Assembly: GCA_944324115.1 (NCBI GenBank)
Contig: CALUVB010000018.1
Span: forward strand, 1 to 49,312
From: an uncultured Elusimicrobiales bacterium
GTDB taxonomy: Bacteria > Elusimicrobiota > Elusimicrobia > Elusimicrobiales > Elusimicrobiaceae
DNA length: 49,312 nucleotides
Direction: 5' to 3'
Within the stretch, counting starts at the first letter, position 1. Each line of letters opens with the position of its first letter. The notes under the pieces were generated by a model. It saw only the letters and a program-made list of their open reading frames with translations. It searched no databases and was not told where the DNA came from. Made by a program: the position numbers and the translations under genes. Shown one piece after another: positions 25,082 through 33,690 of the stretch.

Positions 25082-27640
25082 ATGAAAATCCATTCTTTTA
25101 CCGTACAGCCTAATCTGCCCGATAATATTAAATTTTTAGAAGAACTCGCCAGTGATTTGTGGTTCACTTGGAACTGGCCCGCCATTTTGCTTTTCGTACA
25201 AATTGACCCCAAACTTTGGACTTCCTCCCGCCGCAATCCCAAATGGATGCTGGGGTGCATTCCACAGAAACGCTTGGAAGAATTAAGCAAAGACAGCGCC
25301 TTTGTGGAACAAGTAAACCAAGTTAAACAAGCATATTATAATTACAAAAACAATCCGCACACCTGGTATAAAGAACACAAAAAAGAACAGGGTAACATGT
25401 TGACGGCGTATTTCTCCATGGAATACGGCATTGGGGAAGGATTGCCCATTTATTCCGGCGGCTTAGGCATGTTGGCCGGCGATCATATAAAATCTGCCAG
25501 CGATTTGGGTATGCCTATTATCGGCATGGGTTTATTCTACAAAAAAGGCTATGTTCAGCAAGTGCTTAACCGCGAAGGCTGGCAAAATGAAGAATACCCG
25601 GATAATGACTGGGCCCATATGGCGGTGGAACGCGTCTGCGACAAAGAAGGCAAGGAAATTGTGGTGGAAGTGCCCCTGGGAGCCAACGAAACTGTCAAAG
25701 CCTGCGTCTGGCGCGTAGAAACAGGCCGCACGGATTTATATCTATTAGATACTAACCTGCAAGAGAACACCCCCGCCCAGCGTTTAATTACCGAAAAACT
25801 TTACGGCGGAGACCGCGAAAACCGCATTCGCCAAGAAATTGTACTGGGTATTGGCGGTGTGAAAGCGTTAAATGCCATGGGGCTGACTCCGACCGTCTAT
25901 CATATCAACGAAGGACACAGCGCTTTCCTGCTTATTGAACGCATTATTAACATTATGCAGCAGCGCCATATGGATTTTGCCCAAGCGCGCGAAATTGTAT
26001 GGGCTTCTTCCGTATTTACCACCCATACGCCGGTCATTGCGGGCAATGAACATTTTGATCCCATGCTGGTGCGCAAATATATGGAATATTATGCCCGGCA
26101 AATGGGTATCTCTTGGGACGAATTTTTGGCCTTAGGCAAAGAAAAGGCGGACTCTACCACCTTCTGTATGACTGTGCTGGCCTTGCGTCTAACCGCCTAT
26201 GCCAACGGCGTGGCCAAACTGCATGGCAAAGTCAGCCGGGAAATGTGGCATAACCTTTGGCCTGGCCTTCCCATAGATGAAGTGCCTATAGGAAGCATTA
26301 CCAACGGCATACACAGTTCTTCCTGGGTTTCTCATGAAATCAATGATTTGTACCGCCGCTATTTGCTGGGAGGCAGCCAATTAGATGAAGTGGACCCTTC
26401 CGCCCCGGGTATTTGGGACAAAGTGAACGATATTCCAGATGAAGAACTTTGGGCCGTACATGGACAGCGCAAGCTTAAACTCATCAACATGGCCCGCGCC
26501 CGCCTTAAACGCCAGCTCAAACGCCAAGGGTTTGACGTCATGACAGTCAACAAATCCAGCAAAGTCTTAAAACAAGATGTTTTGACTATTGGCTTTGCGC
26601 GCCGTTTTGCCACCTATAAACGCGCCACGCTGCTGTTTAAAGACTTGGACCGGTTAGATAAAATCGTCAACAACCCGCTGCGCCCGGTACAGTTTGTTTT
26701 CGCCGGTAAAGCGCATCCGGCAGATACGGCAGGAAAAGAGTTTATCAAAACGATTTATAATCTGACGCAAAATGACCCTCGTTTCAAAAATAAGGTCGTT
26801 TTTATGGAAGACTACAACATGAACGTCGCCCGCTATATGGTACAAGGGGTTGACGTGTGGCTTAACAATCCTATCCGCCCAATGGAAGCCAGCGGCACTT
26901 CCGGCATGAAAGCGGCGGTCAACGGAGCGCTGATGCTCTCCATATTAGACGGCTGGTGGGACGAAGTGGGCCCGTGCGATTTTGGCTGGTCCATCGGCGG
27001 TGCGGAAAAATATTCCAACGACGCCGAACGTGATGCGGTGGAAGCGGAATCCTTATACAATTTGCTGGAGCAAGAAATCGCCCCGGCCTATTATGCAAAA
27101 AATGACAAAGGATTCTCCCCCACTTGGCTGGCCCTAATGAAAAAATCTATCCATGAAATAGCCCCCGTGTTTAACACCAACCGCATGGTGAAAGAATACT
27201 ATGAAAAATTCTATGTGGGGGCGCACAACTTCGGCCAGCTCTTGGCACAAGACGACAATGCCGCCCAAGTGGCCGCTTGGCGCAAGAAAATAGCTGACAA
27301 TTGGTATCGCGTCAGCGTAACCGACGCCACTCCCGCCATAGACAAAGCCATTTTAATGGGAGATAAAATCAGTTTTAAAGCACGCGTATTTTTAGGCGCG
27401 CTTTCTCCGCAAGACATTCAAGTGGAACTTTACCTGGGCACACGAGGCGCTTTGGGCGATATTGAAAGAGAAGATGCCGTAGATATGACATGCACCGGCC
27501 AAGACGGAGACGCATACATCTACGAAGTGCAAATTGCCCCTTATAACAGCGGGCGCCAAGATTATGCTTTGCGCATTCTGCCCGCTTGTGATAAAGTGCC
27601 CAATATTCTGACCCCGCTCTATCTGCGTTGGGAAGAATAA
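25082..27640 (+). CDS. glgP: Alpha-glucan (glycogen/starch) phosphorylase
   Basis: An 852-residue GT35 phosphorylase of the short alpha-glucan phosphorylase type with an N-terminal DUF3417 region (about 1-115, with LASDLWFTWNWPA). It releases glucose-1-phosphate from alpha-1,4-glucans. The conserved EYGIGEGLPIYSGGLGMLAGDH glucan/phosphate region is near residue 115. The PLP-lysine motif EASGTSGMKAAVNG is near 600-613. The C-terminal beta-rich part (about 750-852) is typical for this group. GAGGAGAGG precedes the ATG at 25082; a TTG in that site is not the start. It fits with the GH57 enzyme as storage-glucan turnover. Confidence 0.93.
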   Translation: MKIHSFTVQPNLPDNIKFLEELASDLWFTWNWPAILLFVQIDPKLWTSSRRNPKWMLGCIPQKRLEELSKDSAFVEQVNQVKQAYYNYKNNPHTWYKEHKKEQGNMLTAYFSMEYGIGEGLPIYSGGLGMLAGDHIKSASDLGMPIIGMGLFYKKGYVQQVLNREGWQNEEYPDNDWAHMAVERVCDKEGKEIVVEVPLGANETVKACVWRVETGRTDLYLLDTNLQENTPAQRLITEKLYGGDRENRIRQEIVLGIGGVKALNAMGLTPTVYHINEGHSAFLLIERIINIMQQRHMDFAQAREIVWASSVFTTHTPVIAGNEHFDPMLVRKYMEYYARQMGISWDEFLALGKEKADSTTFCMTVLALRLTAYANGVAKLHGKVSREMWHNLWPGLPIDEVPIGSITNGIHSSSWVSHEINDLYRRYLLGGSQLDEVDPSAPGIWDKVNDIPDEELWAVHGQRKLKLINMARARLKRQLKRQGFDVMTVNKSSKVLKQDVLTIGFARRFATYKRATLLFKDLDRLDKIVNNPLRPVQFVFAGKAHPADTAGKEFIKTIYNLTQNDPRFKNKVVFMEDYNMNVARYMVQGVDVWLNNPIRPMEASGTSGMKAAVNGALMLSILDGWWDEVGPCDFGWSIGGAEKYSNDAERDAVEAESLYNLLEQEIAPAYYAKNDKGFSPTWLALMKKSIHEIAPVFNTNRMVKEYYEKFYVGAHNFGQLLAQDDNAAQVAAWRKKIADNWYRVSVTDATPAIDKAILMGDKISFKARVFLGALSPQDIQVELYLGTRGALGDIEREDAVDMTCTGQDGDAYIYEVQIAPYNSGRQDYALRILPACDKVPNILTPLYLRWEE

Positions 27641-27660
27641 TTGTTTTGCTCACACCATAA

Positions 27661-27691
27661 ACGGAAAGCCGGCCTTCTTGCGGCTTTCCGT
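27661..27691 (+). terminator. Terminator of glgP
   Basis: ACGGAAAGCCG (27661-27671) pairs with CGGCTTTCCGT (27681-27691), followed by TTATT. trmL starts 17 bases later without a Shine-Dalgarno site. Confidence 0.85.
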
Positions 27692-27708
27692 TTATTAAAT
27701 AAATAATT

Positions 27709-28176
27709 ATGCTGCATATTGTGCTAATTAATCCGGAAATTCCGTTCAATACCGGCAATATCGGCCGCAGTTGCGTGGCGACCGGTACGCGGCTGCATTT
27801 GGTGGGCAAGCTGGGATTTAAAATCGCTTCCAAAGAAATACGCCGTTCCGGGCTGGACTATTGGCCTAATTTGGATTATCGGCGCTATGAAACTTGGGAA
27901 GAATTTTTGCAAGTAAACCAGCCCGCCCGCGAACAACTGTTTTTTATGTCCACTAAAGGCCAAAAAAACTATTGGGACGCGGAGTTTAAAGACGGATCTT
28001 TTCTTTGCTTTGGGGCCGAATCCTGCGGGCTGCCTAAAGAGTTTTATGATATCTATAAAGACCGACTCTTTACCATTGCCATGACTGGGCCGGTACGCTC
28101 GCTAAATTTATCTTCTTCTGCCGCCATTACCTTATTTGAAGCCTTGCGCCAAAACCGCCGCTCTTATCTGAAATAA
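27709..28176 (+). CDS. trmL: tRNA (cytidine/uridine-34-2'-O)-methyltransferase TrmL
   Basis: A 155-residue SPOUT methyltransferase that 2'-O-methylates the wobble base of tRNA-Leu isoacceptors. Recognisable blocks are HIVLINPEIPFNTGNIGRSCVATG (3-26), LHLVGKLGFKI, LDYWPNLDY, FGAESCGLPKEF (about 102-113) and the knot end IAMTGPVRSLNLSSSAAITLFEALRQ. The length is normal. No Shine-Dalgarno site precedes the ATG; the AT-rich upstream sequence (TATTAAATAAATAATT) could hold a -10 close to the start, but it does not show the clean TGn-N6 pattern of other genes here. Confidence 0.93.
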   Translation: MLHIVLINPEIPFNTGNIGRSCVATGTRLHLVGKLGFKIASKEIRRSGLDYWPNLDYRRYETWEEFLQVNQPAREQLFFMSTKGQKNYWDAEFKDGSFLCFGAESCGLPKEFYDIYKDRLFTIAMTGPVRSLNLSSSAAITLFEALRQNRRSYLK

Positions 28177-28299
28177 CCTGTTTTTAAACGCCCCGCCCGC
28201 GGCAGCGGCGCTGTGTTTTATATACTATCTATTTCTCCGGATAAAAAACGTCTTTTAAGAGCAAGATCCCGCTCCGGCCAAAGCTCTCCCCCAACACAC

Positions 28300-28328
28300 A
28301 AAAACCCCGGATAGAATCCGGGGTTTTT
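28300..28328. terminator. Bidirectional terminator between trmL and pilin H
   Basis: A 13-bp stem AAAAACCCCGGAT/ATCCGGGGTTTTT with a 3-base loop, between convergent genes. Confidence 0.9.
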
Positions 28329-28341
28329 ATCATGCGGGGAT

Positions 28342-28767
28342 TTATAAACCGATCGCCTTGCAATACTTCGTGTTGCCTGTACACGAACGACCCGTTGTAC
28401 GGCCGTCACTGTTGGTAAACGTAATAGAATATCCATTGCCGATACGGGTCATTTTTACCGTAGCCGTAGAACCAGAAAGAGAAATAGACGGCGCGGCAAA
28501 ATACTTGCTGGCGGTAATCCCTGCCGTACCGCCGTCGCTGTCAGAGCCCAATACAAAATTCCGCAGCGCGTTTTCTGTGCCATAGCTGTTGCCGTTGCGG
28601 ATATAGAAGGCATTCATTGCCTCGCTTACGGCGGCGGCATTTGCCATCGCTTCCAAAGCGCGGCCTTTTTCCATAGAAGTTTTATAGGCGGGCAACGCTA
28701 CGGTAACTAAAATACTCACCACCACCATAACAATCAATAATTCTATTAAAGTAAATCCTCTTTTCAT
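28342..28767 (-). CDS. Type IV pilin-like protein, pilin H (short leader)
   Basis: A 141-residue prepilin that differs from the others. The leader is only four residues (MKRG), followed by FTLIELLIVMVVVSILVTVALPAY. It has a strong Shine-Dalgarno site (GGGAGGTAG) and no T-tract module. The body is rich in Ser, Thr, Gly and Ala (YIRNGNSYGTENALRNF, ISLSGSTATVKMTRIGNGYSITFTNSDGR). The C-terminal cysteine pair (RSC..YCKAIGL) is kept. These traits fit a conventional type IVa major or minor pilin, but no assembly genes are nearby. Confidence 0.9.
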   Translation of the reverse strand: MKRGFTLIELLIVMVVVSILVTVALPAYKTSMEKGRALEAMANAAAVSEAMNAFYIRNGNSYGTENALRNFVLGSDSDGGTAGITASKYFAAPSISLSGSTATVKMTRIGNGYSITFTNSDGRTTGRSCTGNTKYCKAIGL

Positions 28768-28842
28768 ACTACCTCCCTTTTGGTCTATTATATAAATTTA
28801 CGCTCCGCTCCGGCCCGCAGATATTTTATAAAATAGTGAGTA

Positions 28843-30075
28843 ATGAGCCCCAAACGCCTGTTCTGGATTTTATTTTTACTTAATCTGTTTAATTATATAG
28901 ACAGACAAGTGCTTTTTTCTGTTTTTCCGCTCATTCAGAATGATTTGCGCATTACAGACTTTCAATTAGGCACGCTGGCTTCTGTCTTTATGATAGTCTA
29001 TATGTGCTATGCGCCTATAGTCGGTTTTTTTGCAGACAGACACCCGCGGCAATATTGGATAGCAGCCAGCGCCTTTTTGTGGAGTGGAGCCACATTGCTA
29101 AGCGGTATGGCGCGCAATTATCTTTCCCTGCTGACAGCCCGCGCCACCATTGGAATTGGCGAAGGGGGATTTACCACCATCGCACAGCCTTTTCTGGCAG
29201 AACAATATCCCAAACAAAAACGGGCTACCGTTTTGGCCTATTTCGGGCTGGCATTGCCAGCCGGGGCGGCACTGGGTTATTTATTGGGAGGCGTATTGGG
29301 GACTTCGTGGGGGTGGAGAGCGGCTTTTATGACAGTAGGGGCTCCGGGTCTGCTGCTGGGAATTTTGGCCTTGACACAAATAAAAGACCGGGAACACCGC
29401 TTGTTGGAAAAACGGAAAAAACCAGGCCTAAGTCAATACCTGTCTTTATTAAAAAACAAACCTTTTCTGTTCCTGTGTCTGGCCCACGCCATGCAAACAT
29501 TCACGCTGGGAGGGCTATCGGCTTGGATGCCCACATATTTCCACCGCTATTTTGAATTAAGCGTAGCCCAAGCGGGACTTGTGTTTGGCGGCATGGTCAT
29601 AACGGGCGGCGCTTTGGGTACATTTATCGGCGGGAAAACGGCCGACCGTCTGCTCAAAAAAACCAATTATGCTTACTTTCTGGTAATTGCCGCCAGCTTT
29701 ATTTTAATGATTCCATTTGCCGCAGCCGGCGTAATCAGCCACCGCATGCCCTTTTCTTTAATTACCTTTTTCATTGCGATAACATTTATCTTTATACCGC
29801 AGGGGCCTATCAGCGCCTCGCTGGTCGCTTTAAGCAGCCGCAAAATACGCTCTATGGCGTTTGCGGTGAATATTTTTATCATTCACGCATTAGGAGATGC
29901 TCTTTCCCCGGCATTGATTGGGCATTTATCTGATATGTTCGGACTCAAGATGGCGGTACTGGGCTGTGTAGCGGTATTGCTGCCGGCTTGTATCTTTTTG
30001 CATTTATCCGCCAAATATGCCCGGGCGGAAGGCCGCTTGATTCGTTATTACGCAGAAGATACGGCTGAAGGATAG
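28843..30075 (+). CDS. MFS transporter (spinster-like)
   Basis: A 410-residue, 12-segment major facilitator. The start NLFNYIDRQVLFSVFPLIQNDL is typical of the spinster/anion:cation symporter branch. The loop 2-3 signature is in GFFADRHPRQYW, and ATIGIGEGGFTTIAQPFLAEQYPKQKR is the strongly conserved fourth-to-fifth segment region of spinster-like carriers. The substrate is unknown (sugars, organic anions or lipids in relatives). No clear Shine-Dalgarno site is present; TAAAAT lies 8 bases before the ATG, so a leaderless start is possible but less clear than elsewhere. Confidence 0.85.
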   Translation: MSPKRLFWILFLLNLFNYIDRQVLFSVFPLIQNDLRITDFQLGTLASVFMIVYMCYAPIVGFFADRHPRQYWIAASAFLWSGATLLSGMARNYLSLLTARATIGIGEGGFTTIAQPFLAEQYPKQKRATVLAYFGLALPAGAALGYLLGGVLGTSWGWRAAFMTVGAPGLLLGILALTQIKDREHRLLEKRKKPGLSQYLSLLKNKPFLFLCLAHAMQTFTLGGLSAWMPTYFHRYFELSVAQAGLVFGGMVITGGALGTFIGGKTADRLLKKTNYAYFLVIAASFILMIPFAAAGVISHRMPFSLITFFIAITFIFIPQGPISASLVALSSRKIRSMAFAVNIFIIHALGDALSPALIGHLSDMFGLKMAVLGCVAVLLPACIFLHLSAKYARAEGRLIRYYAEDTAEG

Positions 30076-30456
30076 ACAGGATCTTTCTCCAGCTTTTTGT
30101 CTTACAGTCCTGCTCAAAACAAATCAACACTCCAAAATCCACAACCGCCGGCCCGGCGCACACGTGCAGCAATTACCCCAACAAAATGCCCCGCAGTCCC
30201 GACACAGCGCCACTTCTTTTACTTTGGAAGGAGAATTGGCCGCCTTTAGCCGGCTTGATGTGCCGAATAGCAAGTTCTTTCAATAAGCCCGGCAACTATA
30301 TAGCTCCAAGCGGCTTAATCTATAAAATAACGCCTTGCATACCCCTGGGGCGGCAGGCAGAATTTATGGTAGATGCTTCAATCTGTTTAAGCATAAATTC
30401 CCAAGCTTGGTTGGAAACGTTAGACAGCCTTATCCCCCGCCTGAAGATTTAGAATA
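30076..30456. other. Intergenic region, no recognised gene
   Basis: About 380 bases between the MFS gene and the terminator of the oxidoreductase operon. The only sizeable open frame (88 codons on the plus strand) has no domain and no convincing ribosome site. I see no RNA or repeat. Confidence 0.5.
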
Positions 30457-30490
30457 TAAAAGCCGCCCCTATACAAAAGGGCGGCTTTTA
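30457..30490 (-). terminator. Terminator of the 2-oxoacid oxidoreductase operon
   Basis: A 12-bp stem TAAAAGCCGCCC (30457-30468) with GGGCGGCTTTTA (30479-30490) and a 10-base loop, downstream of the gamma subunit gene. Confidence 0.88.
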
Positions 30491-30509
30491 TTCCGGCAGC
30501 CGTCAAAGT

Positions 30510-31046
30510 CTATTTAACATAATCAAACCCGGCCTGCAACGCTTTTTTGTTGATTTCCAGCATTTCGGGTTTGGCGCGTTTAAATACTTTTTTCATTGCG
30601 TGCACAATACCTTCCACCTCCACCGCGCCGGTCAGCTTACAGAAGGCCCCTAAGGCAACCAAGTTAGCTACGCGGGCAGAGCCCACCTTCTCGGCAATTT
30701 CGTTGCAAGGCACGCACACCGCCGTAATATCGGTACGGGTCGGGCGGGAATTGATTAATGAACTGTTAATAATCATCAGTCCGCCTTTTTTGAGCAGTGG
30801 CTCAAATTTAGGCAACGACGGCTCATTCATGACGATAACCGTATCCGGCACAGATACGATAGGCGTAAACACTTCGCCGTCACTGACGACGACGGAACAA
30901 TTGGCCGTACCGCCGCGCATTTCCGGCCCGTAAGAAGGCAGCCAACTGGCATTCTTCTTTTCTTCCACGCCAGCCTGCGCCAGCAAAATACCGGCAGAGA
31001 CCACGCCCTGCCCGCCGAAACCGGCGATTCTGATTCCCTGGTACAT
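30510..31046 (-). CDS. 2-oxoacid:ferredoxin oxidoreductase, gamma subunit
   Basis: A 178-residue gamma subunit of the VOR/KOR type. The start IRIAGFGGQGVVSAGILLAQAG is the family's glycine-rich opening. SYGPEMRGGTANCSVVVSD (about 38-56) and VARVANLVALGAFCKL-like blocks follow. It forms the complex with the alpha, beta and ferredoxin subunits encoded upstream, decarboxylating a 2-oxoacid to an acyl-CoA while reducing ferredoxin. The start shares one base with the beta subunit stop (TAATG). The substrate, branched-chain 2-oxoacid or 2-oxoglutarate, is not decided by sequence alone. Confidence 0.9.
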   Translation of the reverse strand: MYQGIRIAGFGGQGVVSAGILLAQAGVEEKKNASWLPSYGPEMRGGTANCSVVVSDGEVFTPIVSVPDTVIVMNEPSLPKFEPLLKKGGLMIINSSLINSRPTRTDITAVCVPCNEIAEKVGSARVANLVALGAFCKLTGAVEVEGIVHAMKKVFKRAKPEMLEINKKALQAGFDYVK

Positions 31047-31789
31047 TATTCGGCCCCCTCGTCTTTAAACACGCCCAGCGGATACTGGGTCATCATTTTG
31101 GTGCGTACGAACTCCAGCGATTTAAGCGGATCCACGCCCCAGTTGGTCGGACATTGACTAAGCACTTCCACCAAAGAAAACCCAATGCCCTTAACCTGGT
31201 TTTCAAACGCTTTCTTAATCGCTTTTTTGGCAGCCATTACATGTTGTGGGCTGTCCACCGCCACACGTTCCAGATATTTGGCGCCTTTAAGCGCGCTTAA
31301 CATTTCACACACATTAATCGGCCAACCCTGCAAAAGCGGGTCGCGCCCCTTAGGAGCGGTGGTGGCCACTTGGCCCACCAACGTGGTTGGAGCCATTTGT
31401 CCGCCCGTCATGCCATAAATGGCGTTATTGATGAAAATAACAGTAATGTGCTCACTGCGCGCTGCGGCATGCACAATTTCCGCCATACCGATAGAAGCCA
31501 AATCCCCGTCTCCTTGGTAAGAGAACACGACAGCCTCTGGTTTGGAACGTTTTATACCGGTGGCGATAGCCGGGCCGCGCCCGTGTGCGCCCTGTATCAT
31601 GTCGCAGGCAAAGTAACTGTCTGCAAACACGGCGCAACCCACTGGGGCTACGCCAATCACTTTATCACCGATGTTAAGCTCGTCAATGGCTTCCCCCATC
31701 AAACGGTGTACAATGCCATGGCCGCAGCCCGGGCAATAGTGCATGGGGACATCGGTTAAACTTTGGGGTTTTTTCGCAATTACAGTCAT
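31046..31789 (-). CDS. 2-oxoacid:ferredoxin oxidoreductase, beta (TPP) subunit
   Basis: A 247-residue thiamine pyrophosphate-binding subunit. Visible motifs are MHYCPGCGHGIVHRLM (about 16-31, the conserved CPGCGH) and the TPP signature GDGDLASIGMAEIVHAAAR (about 94-112), followed by INNAIYGMTGGQMAPTT. It holds the TPP and probably the Cys ligands of the proximal cluster. It begins at TAATG overlapping the alpha subunit stop and is co-translated with the rest of the operon. Confidence 0.92.
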   Translation of the reverse strand: MTVIAKKPQSLTDVPMHYCPGCGHGIVHRLMGEAIDELNIGDKVIGVAPVGCAVFADSYFACDMIQGAHGRGPAIATGIKRSKPEAVVFSYQGDGDLASIGMAEIVHAAARSEHITVIFINNAIYGMTGGQMAPTTLVGQVATTAPKGRDPLLQGWPINVCEMLSALKGAKYLERVAVDSPQHVMAAKKAIKKAFENQVKGIGFSLVEVLSQCPTNWGVDPLKSLEFVRTKMMTQYPLGVFKDEGAE

Positions 31790-32913
31790 TATTTTCTACC
31801 CCCTTTATAATCAAAACCTTCACTGTATTTCTGCAAATCAAACAAGCCTTCGCCCTCCCCTTTTAAGGCAGAGGCGGCGGCTGTCAAAATACTTTCTCCG
31901 CTCGGAATATCTCCGGCGGGATAGGCATTAAGATATACCGGTGCTTTGCCATTTACCGCCAAACGCACGTCTTGCACCAGCTGGCCTAGGCTCTGTTCTA
32001 CCACAAGTACGGTTTTTACCTTTTCCGCTAATTCATGAATGCGCTTAGCCGGGAAAGGCCATAAGGTAATCGGGCGCAGCAGGCCGACTTTGAGGCCCTT
32101 TTCCCGTGCTTTGGTCAAGGCTTCTAAGCACGCGCGGGAAGAAAGCCCGTAAGCCACCAGCAATACATCGCAATCTTCCGTATTGCGTTCTTCAAAGCGC
32201 ACTTCTTCACGCTCCACCTGTCCGTAGCGTTTGGCACGAGACCAAACATCTGCAGACAAATTGTCTCCTTTGTAAGAAAACACATTGTTTTTGGGAGCGC
32301 CGTTTTTATGAATATCCAACGCCCAGTCAAATTTGCCCAGCGTTTTGGGATCAATCGGGTCAAAATTAAAAGACATGCTTTCCATCATTTGTCCCAAAAT
32401 ACCATCTGCCAAAATCATAGCGGGAATGCGGTATTTCTCGGAAAGCTCATAAGCCATTTTAGGGAAATTGCCCAGCTCCTCCACTGAGTTGGGGGCCAGA
32501 ACGAAAATATGGTAGTCTCCATTTCCGCCACCGCGCGTAGCCTGGAAATAATCTCCCTGCGCCCCGGCGATATTGCCCAACCCCGGGCCGCCGCGCATCA
32601 TATTAACGATTAAGCACGGCAAATCGGCGCTGGCTAAATAAGAAATACCCTCCTGCTTGAGACTAACGCCGGGAGAAGAAGATGAGGTCATCGCGCGCGT
32701 ACCTGTAGAGGCTGAGCCATATATCATATTAATGGCCGACACTTCACTTTCGGCCTGCACAAATGCTCCGCCCGCATCAGCCATATGAGCTGCCATATAT
32801 TCGGGCACTTCATTTTGCGGAGTAATAGGATAACCGGCAAAAAAACGGCAACCTGCGCGGATAGCGCCTTCGGCTAAAGCTTCGTTTCCTTTTCGTAATG
32901 TTTTTTCTGCCAT
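31789..32913 (-). CDS. 2-oxoacid:ferredoxin oxidoreductase, alpha subunit (VorB/KorA-like)
   Basis: A 374-residue alpha subunit with the pyrimidine-binding and transketolase C-terminal-like domains. The start GNEALAEGAIRAGCRFFAGYPITPQNEVPEYMA matches the conserved YPITP block. EVSAINMIYGSASTGTRAMTSSSSPG and MMRGGPGLGNIAGAQGDYFQATRGG are further family hallmarks. Relatives are often named 3-methyl-2-oxobutanoate dehydrogenase subunit VorB. A Shine-Dalgarno site (AGAGGAT) precedes the ATG. Together with NfnAB it points to ferredoxin-based amino acid fermentation. Confidence 0.9.
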   Translation of the reverse strand: MAEKTLRKGNEALAEGAIRAGCRFFAGYPITPQNEVPEYMAAHMADAGGAFVQAESEVSAINMIYGSASTGTRAMTSSSSPGVSLKQEGISYLASADLPCLIVNMMRGGPGLGNIAGAQGDYFQATRGGGNGDYHIFVLAPNSVEELGNFPKMAYELSEKYRIPAMILADGILGQMMESMSFNFDPIDPKTLGKFDWALDIHKNGAPKNNVFSYKGDNLSADVWSRAKRYGQVEREEVRFEERNTEDCDVLLVAYGLSSRACLEALTKAREKGLKVGLLRPITLWPFPAKRIHELAEKVKTVLVVEQSLGQLVQDVRLAVNGKAPVYLNAYPAGDIPSGESILTAAASALKGEGEGLFDLQKYSEGFDYKGGRK

Positions 32914-32929
32914 GTAATATCCTCTGAAA

Positions 32930-33133
32930 TTATTTAATCACGGTAATAGCCACATCAGGGCATACCATATAGCACATCGTGCAGCCGATACAATTCTCCG
33001 GGTGGAGCATTTCGGCGGGGAAATAGCCTTTTTTACTGATTGTGCCAGACTTGCCCAAACATTTTTTCGGGCAGGCGTTGACACACAAATAACAGGCTTT
33101 ACAACGATTGGAGTCCACTTCTATTCTAGGCAT
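32930..33133 (-). CDS. 2-oxoacid oxidoreductase ferredoxin subunit (2x[4Fe-4S])
   Basis: A 67-residue ferredoxin-like delta subunit with two complete Cx2Cx2Cx3C motifs: CKACYLCVNACPKKC and CIGCTMCYMVCPD. It transfers electrons from the TPP site to soluble ferredoxin. The ATG at 33133 has a strong site (AAGGAGG); the longer frame upstream lacks support. It is the first gene of the delta-alpha-beta-gamma operon. Confidence 0.92.
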   Translation of the reverse strand: MPRIEVDSNRCKACYLCVNACPKKCLGKSGTISKKGYFPAEMLHPENCIGCTMCYMVCPDVAITVIK

Positions 33134-33214
33134 GAAGCCTCCTTCTTTTATGAACACTTTATTAAAGTATATGTCTTTTTTTGCACTGGGTGCAATAACC
33201 TTAAACGGCAATTT

Positions 33215-33229
33215 TGTTACAATACGGGT
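33215..33229 (+). promoter_or_regulatory. Extended -10 for leaderless start of the fRMsr gene
   Basis: TGT-TACAAT (33215-33223) is followed by six bases (ACGGGT) and the ATG at 33230. No Shine-Dalgarno site of normal strength or spacing is present. Confidence 0.5.
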
Positions 33230-33673
33230 ATGAATAAAACCAATTTATATACTGTTTTATTGCAGCAGGCCACCGCCCTATTGCTGCCCCGTTTTGGACT
33301 TATCTCCAACACGGCTAATCTCTCCGCTCTGCTGTACAGAAACCTGCCGGAAATTAATTGGGCCGGATTTTATTTCTTGGAAGGAGACATGTTGCGGCTG
33401 GGGCCGTTCCAAGGCAAGCCCGCCTGTACAGAAATACCGATCGGGCGCGGCGTATGCGGTACGGCAGTACGGGAAGGGAAAACGCTTATTGTGCCAGACG
33501 TACACGCCTTTGCCGGACATATTGCCTGCGACAGCGCTTCCAAAAGTGAAATAGTAATTCCCTTAGAAAAAAATGGACAGGTGTGGGCTGTGTTGGATCT
33601 AGATGCACCGGTGTTTAATCGGTTTGATGAAACAGATGCGCACTATTTGCAAAAAATAACCGCGCTCTTATAA
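33230..33673 (+). CDS. Free methionine-(R)-sulfoxide reductase (GAF domain)
   Basis: A 147-residue GAF-domain enzyme that reduces free L-methionine-(R)-sulfoxide. The three functional cysteines are present at 66, 76 and 100 (KPACTEIP, GRGVCGTA, GHIACDSASKSE), with the 10- and 24-residue spacing of the E. coli enzyme. WAGFYFLEGDMLRLGPFQGKPAC and the LDLDAP end support the assignment. It is a single gene whose last bases also form one arm of the terminator for the opposite-strand pilin I. The start at 33230 is preferred to the longer frame because homology begins there. Confidence 0.93.
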   Translation: MNKTNLYTVLLQQATALLLPRFGLISNTANLSALLYRNLPEINWAGFYFLEGDMLRLGPFQGKPACTEIPIGRGVCGTAVREGKTLIVPDVHAFAGHIACDSASKSEIVIPLEKNGQVWAVLDLDAPVFNRFDETDAHYLQKITALL

Positions 33674-33684
33674 AGCGCGGTTAT
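33656..33684 (-). terminator. Terminator of pilin I, overlapping the fRMsr 3' end
   Basis: ATAACCGCGCT (33656-33666) pairs with AGCGCGGTTAT (33674-33684). On the minus strand it is followed by TTTTTT, so it ends pilin I; one arm is coding sequence of the opposite gene. Confidence 0.85.
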
Positions 33685-33690
33685 CTGAAA

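Noticed and set aside
30186-30452. 88-codon open frame on the plus strand after the MFS gene
   Set aside because: No domain, no convincing start signal, and it lies in otherwise empty sequence.
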